64,000 nt of DNA from Chrysopilus asiliformis. Taxonomy: Eukaryota; Arthropoda; Insecta; Diptera; Rhagionidae. Shown in pieces: positions 57,000-64,000 of this stretch. The stretch covers positions 63,579,682 through 63,643,681 of the forward strand of contig OZ035963.1 in NCBI GenBank assembly GCA_964034945.1. Direction: 5' to 3'. Within the stretch, counting starts at the first letter, position 1, and every line of letters starts with the position of its first letter. The translations under genes and the position numbers were made by a program. Under the pieces are notes generated by a model. It saw only the letters and a program-made list of their open reading frames with translations. It ran no database searches and had not been told where the DNA came from.

Positions 57000-58440
57000 A
57001 AATCGTGCATCGTTCATTGTTATAATCTTAGACAATTATTTGTGCATATTGACGTAAGGATAGTGTAAACGACAAATCGTTGGTGAGAAACAATTTTGTT
57101 TTCAACAAAGTGGGTTTTGAAAAATTGGGACGAAATCTCAAGCAAATCCTTTCTGTGTGCGAAATTCCAGGCAAATTTGAGACACATCGGTACAATTTAA
57201 AAAAATACGTCCTCGCATCACAACAACATTTTTTATTCCTTCAAAAAACTTTCACATCTGATTTACGCAAAACTAAATAGAACAAACCACATCAAAATAT
57301 ATCTCCAAATTAAGAAAAAAAAATCAAAGAGAATGAAAAAAACGAATTTTCTTCTTAATTTGTTTGTGTTTTCTTCAAATTCATTTCCAAAGGACATTAT
57401 TCATCACCAACGCAACTTGTTACCATAATAAATTTATCCGACAAAAGATTTACAGCAGGAGCAGAGAATTTCCACATCAAAACAAATTTAATCTACTAAA
57501 TTATAGTCAGTCCATCTTACCCTCTGTATAAGATAAAATATAATTTTGGTATACGAATGTAATTTGAATATAAAGAAGAGCTGAGAACTGTAAAAGGAAA
57601 AATAAATTATGCAGTGGAAAACACTGAACGTTCGCCTGTCCTCCCAAATCAACCTGATGTTCCTGGTTTTCTCGTCCTGCTGTCTTGTTTTTATTATCCA
57701 AGTGATGTTTTCAAATGCAAAGGAACTAACTTTGAACTTGTCACAAATGTTGAATGGAAAACTTTTATATGACCCTGACGGAGAAAGAAAAACTCGCGTC
57801 CGTCTGGAAGGAAAAACAAAATTTCAGGTCTGATCGGACGCGAAAAAATAGGGGGAAAGTGAAAGCCACCCGAATGGTAAAACGCTGGTGATGGGGCGAA
57901 ATTTCAAAGATTTTTTTTTGGTTACATTGTACTAAAAAATTGGAAAACTTTCCATGAAAAAAAATTTAATCACAGAATGCTACATAATTTTACTGCGCAA
58001 AAATACACGCAATTAGAGGAGCATGTTTGATTTTTAAAAGAACATACATACGTTTTAATAAAAACTTTTTTTCCTTCGATGTTTAACGAAAAAACTCTTG
58101 GAACTCGAAGGCACTTCGTATTTCTAAGCTTCTGTAGAATATTATTTTTTTCCGAAAAATTCTTCATGAAGAAGAAGAACTAAATGAAATCAAATCCAAT
58201 AACAATTTTGGCTAAAAAACACAACTGATGTTTGAGGAAATGAGTAATTATTTAATTATAACATTTATTTCGTACACATTCCAAAATAATCAAAGAAACT
58301 CGCACTCAATTCTGACTATATTCAGAAAAAATCCACAAAAATATTAAATTCCATGTGTTTGATCCTCGAATGGGAAGATCCAATTAACTATTGGTGAAAA
58401 TCGCTACTTGCTGTTTGAAATTTTCGCGGAAACTGCGCGT
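57000..58440. other. No gene seen
   Basis: AT-rich sequence with short open frames only. The frame at 57609-57833 has a hydrophobic start (VFSSCCLVFIIQVMF) but no splice-paired exon or conserved motif, so it is not called. Confidence 0.4.
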
Positions 58441-58454
58441 TTTTTAATTGTCTT

Positions 58455-58920
58455 ATGTAAAATCTGAGGAAAAGGATAATCACTTTATCCTAACAGGACC
58501 ATCCGTTATCCTTACATACTTCTTAATGCGAAAATCGGATTCAGGGACCCCAAAAACCACCAGATGAGATTTTTTCTGGGAAATTTGAGGAAAAGGATAA
58601 TCACGTTATTCTTACAGGATCATCCCTTATCTATCCAAGGACGAAATAGCTCTATTGCCATCAGAGTAATGTTTGTGTGCAAAATTTCAAGTCAATCTGA
58701 TGACTGGAAGTGGTCAAAATTAGATTGCAAGATTTGACCCTGACAGACAAACAAACAGGTCGTCAGGGTCAAATCTTGCAATCTAATTTTGACCACTGCA
58801 ATCTAATTTTGACCACTTCCAGTCATCCGATTGACTTGAAATTTTGCACACAAACGAAACGTTACTCTCAAACAAACAATTAAACAGATAGGCAGACAGA
58901 TACGAAAGCACGCTAATTAA
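58455..58920. repeat. 121-bp-unit pair followed by head-to-head copies of the GACTTGAAATTTTGC repeat
   Basis: Two diverged 121-bp units (58462-58630) are followed by an inverted repeat. Left arm 58671-58745 (GTTTGTGTGCAAAATTTCAA ...) and right arm to 58857 (... TTGAAATTTTGCACACAAAC) meet around ACAAACAAACAGGTCG. The right arm has an internal repeat of CTGCAATCTAATTTTGACCA. Confidence 0.7.
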
Positions 58921-59057
58921 AAGCTTTTAAAAAATTGTTAAAATTTGATTTAAAGTTAATAAATTTCTCAACATTTTCGCTTTGCTCCGTAAACCGAAAT
59001 ATTTCCACTATAAATATTGTAGCGCGCCACTATAAATGTTGTAGGGCCAGCAAACAA

Positions 59058-60218
59058 TCATATAATATACTACAATGTCTGTCTGTCTCTCTGTCTGCAC
59101 AAAGGATCTCGAAAACCCGCCTAACGATTTTAACGAAACTTGGGGTTTAGGGATTTTCGGGGACAAGGAATCGATCTAGATAGGTTTCCCCTCTGAGAAA
59201 ATTCCCCTCGCCTGGTATCTTCGAATTGGGTGGTCCAATTTTAATGAAACTTTACAGTATTACTAAGGGGCTAAGGGCTTTCGATTTTTCCACTACAAAT
59301 CTGACTTTTCCCTCCCCTCGAGACCCACCGCCAGGTATTTTCTAAAATAAGTTGAATTTTCAATCACTTTTTATGGTATTTTTTTCGAGGCGCCGCAGGC
59401 AAAAGAAGAAGTTGCGCCGCAGGTGATTTTTTTCGAAAAAATGAAGGAAAACACGATGAAGGTAGAAACTTATAAAGAAACTCTGTCACAGACTAAATCG
59501 AATTATGCCTAAATCCGGGACTGTTCCGGCGAATGTAAGGATAACGTGAATATCCTTTTTCCCATTTTTTCTCGGAAAAAATTGGCATTGGTGGTTTTTT
59601 AGGGGATTAAAGGTCCTATAAAGATGACGCGAATATCTTGTTTTCGAGTAAATTAATATCAAAGAGATTTTCTATGTCGCTAATCCTGTATCTGACAATA
59701 GAATTTGAAAATTCGAAACGGAAGGTCCTGTAGTGATAACAAAAGTATCTTTTCTTTCATTTTTTTTTCTAGAGGAAATTAGCGGAGGGGGTTTTTGGAT
59801 CGGAACTTTCCGAAAAAAAATGAGTTGGTGTCTCTGTCTGTCTGTCTGTTTCTCTTTCACGCAAAAACGACTGAACCGATTGACTTGAAATTTCGCATGA
59901 GTGTCTGTGGTAGTTCTGGTTCCAACAAAGGAAAAGTAGCGTGAATGGTGGGGGGAGCAAGGGGAGGGGGTAAAGTGATTTTGAAACTTAGCTCTTCCTC
60001 TATGTTACCCTTTCGCGGGGAAACTACCGAGCCGATTGGCCTGAAGTTTAGCTCCAACATAGACCATAAAAAAAAAAAAAATTGAAAAAACTTAACCCGG
60101 CAACGACGGGTATGCAAGCTAGTTAACTATAAAGATAACGTGAATCTACTATTTTCTCCAAAAAAAATCAGCAAAAGGAGGATTTTCAGGTCTCCGAGCA
60201 TGGCTCGGTCTTCCTGGT
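59058..60218 (+). mobile_element. Possible composite Helitron-like element containing a nested type-B copy
   Basis: TC at 59058 (ATCATATAATATACTACAAT) begins a (GTCTGT)n-headed region with a different body (GGATCTCGAAAACCCGC). It is followed by 121-bp-unit pieces at 59528-59745, a type-B Helitron at about 59815-60122, and a hairpin CCGAGCATGGCTCGG at about 60195-60209 shortly before ACTATAG|T. The 5' and 3' ends are plausible, but their pairing is inference. Confidence 0.45.
59815..60122 (+). mobile_element. Helitron-like element, type B, 5'-truncated
   Basis: It begins within AAAAAAAATGAGTTGGTGTC without the TC start, has both modules and the G-rich tract, and ends AACCCGGCAACGACGGG ... GCAAGCTAG at 60119-60122 before T. 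It is close to the copy at 16436-16862, sharing the GCTCTTCCTCTATGTTACCC variant. Confidence 0.75.
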
Positions 60219-60228
60219 ACTATAGTAT

Positions 60229-60409
60229 TGCTGCGTTTACACGAATGACAAATTTGTCATTCTTTTTGTCATAAATTGTCATCATCGTGTAAATAGTATC
60301 ATTTTTGTCATTATTTCTGTCAGAAAAATGACAATCTCTCATAAAAGAATGAACTTGTCCATTCTTTTATGACAGATTGTCATTATCTGTCAATCGTGTA
60401 AACCCAGCA
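60229..60409. mobile_element. Fold-back MITE built on TGTCAT words
   Basis: A 181-bp element with outer repeats TGCTG(C/G)GTTTACACGA(A/T)TGACA. The arms are dense in TGTCAT/ATGACA. Flanking bases are TAT and TAA, so a 3-bp target duplication is only approximate. It is non-coding. Confidence 0.72.
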
Positions 60410-60419
60410 TAAGACATAG

Positions 60420-60463
60420 AACGATTGTGAGAGCTTATTAAAAAATAGGTTCTCACAATCGTT
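60420..60463. other. 13-bp perfect hairpin
   Basis: AACGATTGTGAGA (60420-60432) and its complement (60451-60463) flank an 18-nt loop, 10 bp beyond the MITE. The function is unknown. Confidence 0.7.
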
Positions 60464-60469
60464 GAATGT

Positions 60470-61378
60470 ATGCTTATCTTCTGACAAAAAATTTAGTGAG
60501 GTGCCTCAAAGTGGAAACTAAAATGGATTTTAAAAAAAGCACCTGATGGATTCCTTTATTCATCTGTTGGTCTTCGTCCAAATGGATAAAAATCAGAGTT
60601 AACCAAACGGTTAGACCCTATTGAGACACTTTTGGAGTTAAATTCTCACCGAATATTTCTGTGTGTATGATTCTCATATAGAGTATAATAATAATACTAT
60701 GTCAAACCTGTATTGGAGGTTCACAAAAGTTCGGACCTGTCCCGGGCATGATAAAATCTACCGAAAACTTATGTATTTTCAATAAATATTGAAAATAATT
60801 CCCTTGGCATGGCGCGTCTGTTCCACAAAACGATCGAATCAAATTTATTATCCATCAAACATTGCAAATTGAATACAAATTATTGCAGTTCTATACTATA
60901 TTCAATAACATTATACCGATTTAAGTGTCGTTAAACCGAAAATTTACAATACACGGCATGGCAATTATGCACTAGAGCAGCATGAAAATTACTCATCTGA
61001 AATTCATCAGAGGGATTGATCCGCACAGGCAACAAACTTCATGAATAGCTCAGCTGAGTGCAATTAATTGTTGTAATTTGAGCAAAAACTGAACATAAAT
61101 TGTATGCATATTTGCCTTGAAATTACATTCTGCTTGTACAGTTTGGTATTGAAATGCAATATGTTGTTTAGATATTCTAAAATTACTTCACTTGATTTAA
61201 GGTAAATATTATAATTACACTTTAGGACCGTCAAATTGGATGTTTGTTGTACACCTGATGATTTTGATATGTTTGCTTCAAACTGAAATTGCAATTATCA
61301 TTTAGTGTGCATAATTCGTCGTTTTTGAATCAGTTGGGGTTTCACATTCGTTTCTCTTCTTACGTTTCTCGTATGACT
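60470..61378. other. No gene seen
   Basis: AT-rich sequence with no supportable exon or element terminus. Confidence 0.4.
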
Positions 61379-61399
61379 AGGCTAAGTTCTTGAACGGGC

Positions 61400-61880
61400 A
61401 AAATTGGATCATTTCTTCCCCCTCCCCCATACAATCGAAACAGTTTTTTTTGCGATTTTCTTGAAAACGGTGAGTCATACTGAAAAAATTTTATAAGTAA
61501 AATGTATTTAGAATAAGATTTTACATAACTCATTCATACATCAAAATTCAATCGGACCACTGCTTTCCCCCTCTCTTATACAATTGGAATGCCTTTTTCC
61601 TGTTATCTCGTAAACTGTGCATCGGATCGAAAAATTTATAAAGACAAAATGTGTTTAGAATATGATTTTACATAACCGCTTCATATATCAAAATCCAATC
61701 GGACCACTCCTTTTCCCCTCACCCATACAAACCAAACAGTTTTTTGCGATTTTCTCGAAAACGGTGAGTCATATTGGAAAATTTATAAATTAAAATGTGT
61801 TTAGAATATGATTTTACTTTTACATAACCGTTCCATCAAAATCCAATCGGCACAGTCGTTTCCCCCTTTCCTAAATAAAC
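61400..61880 (+). repeat. Tandem dispersed repeat, about 147-bp unit, three to four copies
   Basis: The motif CAATCGG(A)CCAC recurs at about 61549, 61696 and 61844. Each unit includes CGATTTTCTCGAAAACGGTG and AATATGATTTTACATAAC. Single or double copies occur at about 3.9, 10.2, 31.0, 36.4, 44.1 and 51.0 kb on both strands, so this is a family, not a local duplication. Confidence 0.8.
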
Positions 61881-62176
61881 GGATTTTTGTAAATAAACAT
61901 TTTGCCTGTCATAATTGCGGCTTTTGAACTAAAAATTACAGTAATTTCAGTATTTTGAAATCCCAGAATCAAACAAATTTTCAATCTCAGGACAATCGGT
62001 CACGTGGTTTCAAAGATAGTTTACATTGGGGTTGCGGGAAAATATGGCGTATATTTACTACATTAAGAGCTTTTTAAACTTATCGCAAAACGCACTCAAA
62101 TGTGTTCCACGGTGTAGAAAGTATCGGCCGATGCCCTTAGAGGGGAGGAAAATACTCGAATCGGTCTTTAATTCAA

Positions 62177-62182
62177 TTTATT
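62177..62182 (-). other. Polyadenylation signal of the third mucin-like gene
   Basis: AATAAA on the - strand, 5-10 nt after the stop codon, inside GAATAAATTGAA. The same GAATAAATTGAA follows the stop codons of the first (14565) and second (15836) genes. Confidence 0.75.
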
Positions 62183-62187
62183 CATTT

Positions 62188-62791
62188 TTAACCCTTGACA
62201 GCATTTTGTATTTTATTCAAAAGTGTTGCCGGTGGTGAGGGTGGGTGCTGCGCTGGAACAACTATAATCATATTTTCTGTTTTCTGAGGTCCGGTTGGGG
62301 AGGTGGGCGATGTTGGTGATGTGGGCGATGTTGGCGATGTAGGAGATGTGGGCGATGTGGGCGACGTAGGACTAGTTGGTGTAGTTGGTGACGTTGGTGT
62401 AGTTGGTGTAGTTGGTGTAGTTGGTGTAGTTGGTGTAGTTGGTGAAGTTGGTGAAGTTGGTGAAGTTGGTGAAGCTGGTGAAGTTGGTGGAGGTGGTGGA
62501 GGTGGTGAAGTTGGTGAGGTTGTCTGTCGAGCCTGCATTAAATCCTCTTCAGAAGTCTCTTTCTGATTCCGAAACCAGTTCGGTGGTGCAATAATTTGTA
62601 CCTCATTTTTTTGAGTTTTCACAACATTGGTCTTTGTCAAAAGAAAATTTTCAGAATCTTTCTTACCATCTGGAAAATCACAATTTTGTTACACTTTTTT
62701 CGTAATAAGCAATAATTACTTTTTTAATACCAAATAATTCACACTCATTTAATAAAACCATCAGCACTACTCCAAAGGTAAACTTATGCAT
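62188..62791 (-). CDS. Secreted Pro/Thr/Ser-rich (mucin-like) protein, third copy, intact
   Basis: Spliced CDS of 180 residues on the - strand: exon 1 62791-62731, intron 62730-62670 (61 nt, GTATTA...TTTTCCAG, phase 1), exon 2 62669-62188. Residues 1-17 (MHKFTFGVVLMVLLNEC) form the signal peptide. The family module is at 36-69 (VQIIAPPNW, then SEEDLMQARQ). From about 72 to 145 the chain is SPT/TPT tripeptide repeats after a run of seven prolines, encoded by a 9-bp DNA repeat, so length polymorphism is likely. The last part (MIIVVPAQHPPSPPATLLNK) matches the frameshifted first copy. No cysteine follows the signal peptide. An extracellular, probably O-glycosylated glue or mucin is the best inference; a salivary effector is an alternative. 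It lies 46 kb from its paralogues in opposite orientation. Confidence 0.82.
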
Positions 62792-62838
62792 TTTTTTAGG
62801 GATTTCGTTTGTCCGATGCACCTGAGATTTTTCAGCCT

Positions 62839-62915
62839 AATGAACTGCATGTCGAATATTTTCAAGCTATTTATAAACCTAGCAAAGAATTTAAGAAAAC
62901 AGGTTTAACGAACTT
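62839..62915 (-). promoter_or_regulatory. Promoter of the third mucin-like gene
   Basis: On the - strand: AAGTTCGTTAAACCT (62915-62901), TATAAATA (62875-62868) and TGCAGTTCATT (62849-62839). The TATA-to-A(CAGT) spacing is 29 bp, identical to the other two genes, and the predicted 5' UTR is 55 nt with TCAGGTGCATCGGAC. The distance from the upstream motif to TATA varies among the three genes. Confidence 0.75.
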
Positions 62916-62949
62916 ATATACAGTTAGGTTGCATCTATAAGATTATTAG

Positions 62950-63203
62950 AGAATCTTGTTCTAAGGTTCTGCAGGTATTCGGAACCTGTTAAAATTTTAT
63001 GTCTTTCCCAATAACAAATATGTCTCTTGTCAAGTAGTCTACGGGTTGTTTAGGTATTCTAGTTTTCCTAGAAGTTGTAAGAAATGCATATGGAAACTAA
63101 CAGTATTGACATTTTTTTATATGATTTTTGTAATTAAGAACCGGAATCCAATTAAGATTTTGTCTGATGAATTTGTTTTAAAAAATTATATAAAATACTT
63201 TTC
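62950..63203. other. Upstream region of the third gene, nothing further recognised
   Basis: AT-rich sequence between the promoter and the piggyBac-type MITE. No exon was supported. Confidence 0.4.
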
Positions 63204-63207
63204 TTAA

Positions 63208-63407
63208 CCCTAGACCCGTGTACTGGGCACTGAGTGCCCAGAACGATTTTTTGGGGTTATATTTTCCCATTGTATTTCTTACTTGTTTAACGCATAAACC
63301 ACATTTTTATGATTTTTAAACAAACAAGCCATACATTTTCTATTAGAATTACATCTGAGTGCCCAAGTACACAATATATGGACGTTTTATAGTACACGGG
63401 TCTAGGG
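63208..63407. mobile_element. piggyBac-type MITE
   Basis: A 200-bp element with 17-bp perfect terminal repeats CCCTAGACCCGTGTACT, flanked by TTAA at 63204-63207 and 63408-63411. Both the TTAA target and the CCC start are diagnostic of piggyBac. GAGTGCCCA words lie inside each end as subterminal repeats. It is non-coding. Confidence 0.88.
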
Positions 63408-63624
63408 TTAAAGGTTGTGAGTTGCAACCAGAGAGGTTGATGTTCAAAACTTTATGGACGTTTTAAGCAAATGTAACCAAATCAGGAATTTTATTAAAAA
63501 AAAAAGTATCTTTTTATCCAAAGTACCTTTTTTTTAAAAAAAATATCATAAATGATACTCTATTGTATCTAATGTGCATCACTGCTTGCAACATTAAAAA
63601 AAATAGTAACAAAAACTTGGTTCC

Positions 63625-63838
63625 TATTGGGGGGAGTAAGGAGAGTAGGTAAAGTGAGCCCGAGTCTTAGTTTTCCCCTAAATTACTCTTTCGTGGGAAA
63701 ACTCACGAGCCGATTGGCCTGAAATCCGGCGTAGATGTTCACCGGAGGTCAACTCTAACATGGACCCAGTGAAAAGTAGCTTGAGAAGTGGTGAATTTGG
63801 TCTTTCTAGATTTTGTTGTACTCACGCTTTTAGCCGGG
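63625..63838 (+). mobile_element. Helitron-like fragment, type C 3' end
   Basis: It starts inside the G-rich tract (GGGGGGAGTAAGGAGAG), has the second module (CTCTTTCGTGGGAAAACTC) and ends in the type-C CTCACGCTTTTAGCCGGGCG, losing the last half of the hairpin. It is 5'-truncated and diverged. Confidence 0.65.
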
Positions 63839-63912
63839 CGAAATTCTACAATTTTATCAGAAAAGAAAGTTTGCTAGACACTATAATAACATATCACAAC
63901 TTCGTTTATACA

Positions 63913-64000
63913 TCATACTAATATATAAAAATGAGTTGGTGTCTGTCTGTCTGTCTGTTCCTCTTTCACGCAAAAACGGCTGAACCGATTGACGTGAAAT
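63913..64000 (+). mobile_element. Helitron-like element, 5' end, runs off the window
   Basis: TCATACTAATATATAAAAAT after A63912, then (GTCTGT)n, TTCACGCAAAAACGGCTGAA and CCGATTGACGTGAAAT up to the last base. The 3' type is unknown. Confidence 0.8.

Noticed and set aside
57609..57833. Small frame with a hydrophobic N-terminus as a secreted peptide
   Set aside because: The hydrophobic stretch is internal, there is no TATA/initiator like that of the mucin genes, and no paralogue.
62303..62566. Gly/Val/Asp-rich open frame on the + strand (GDVGDV repeats)
   Set aside because: It is the antisense of the SPT/TPT repeat of the third mucin-like gene.

Overview
The window looks like non-repetitive-to-repetitive euchromatin from an AT-rich insect genome. 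A dipteran is most likely, but this is inference: the evidence is very short introns (56-66 nt), TATA plus CAGT-initiator promoters, and the 3' tail of a LINE whose protein end and A/C-rich finish I recognise from fly-type elements. Nothing bacterial, organellar or viral was seen. By reading alone I found no rRNA or tRNA gene and no CRISPR array.

Only three host genes can be supported. They are paralogues encoding small secreted Pro/Thr/Ser-rich (mucin-like or glue-like) proteins: two in tandem on the + strand (14070-14550 and 15228-15830) and one on the - strand near the right end (62188-62791). Each has a signal-peptide exon of about 61-64 nt, one phase-1 intron of 56-66 nt, and a second exon with a conserved module (IIAP.N ... 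ED.(M/I)Q.RQ), a low-complexity repeat and, in two of the three, a conserved C-terminal module. Their promoters match: TATAAATA lies exactly 29 bp upstream of the A in TGCAGTTCATT in all three. The first copy is broken by a frameshift as sequenced.

Everything else recognised is mobile or repetitive. (1) At least ten non-autonomous Helitron-like copies run 5' TC...CTAG 3' between A and T; they share one 5' half but use several different 3' ends. (2) There is a set of fold-back MITEs at 8.8, 40.0, 40.5, 47.8, 56.3 and 60.2 kb whose terminal repeats share an outer pattern while each interior is built from its own short word. (3) Other terminal-repeat elements include a piggyBac-type MITE (63.2 kb), a pogo-like MITE nested in a Helitron (16.45 kb), and a TA-flanked CACTCAG MITE in two whole copies and one split copy. 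(4) Transposase remnants include a mariner-type pseudogene (50.6-50.9 kb), two copies of one internally deleted DUF4817-type element (21.4 and 51.9 kb), and a LINE tail (11.04 kb). (5) A 1.9-kb element with perfect 19-bp terminal repeats (45617-47541) carries an interrupted C2H2 zinc-finger ORF and many subterminal ATTATG words; it is the best candidate for something not described. (6) Tandem arrays have periods of 12, 13, 14, 28, about 45, about 121 and about 147 bp.

The long stretches between these are AT-rich with no supportable gene; they are listed so the reader knows they were read. Most long open frames in the window (CLSV/CLFV repeats, TDGQ repeats, HAKFQVNRF-type frames) are translations of microsatellites or Helitrons, not genes.
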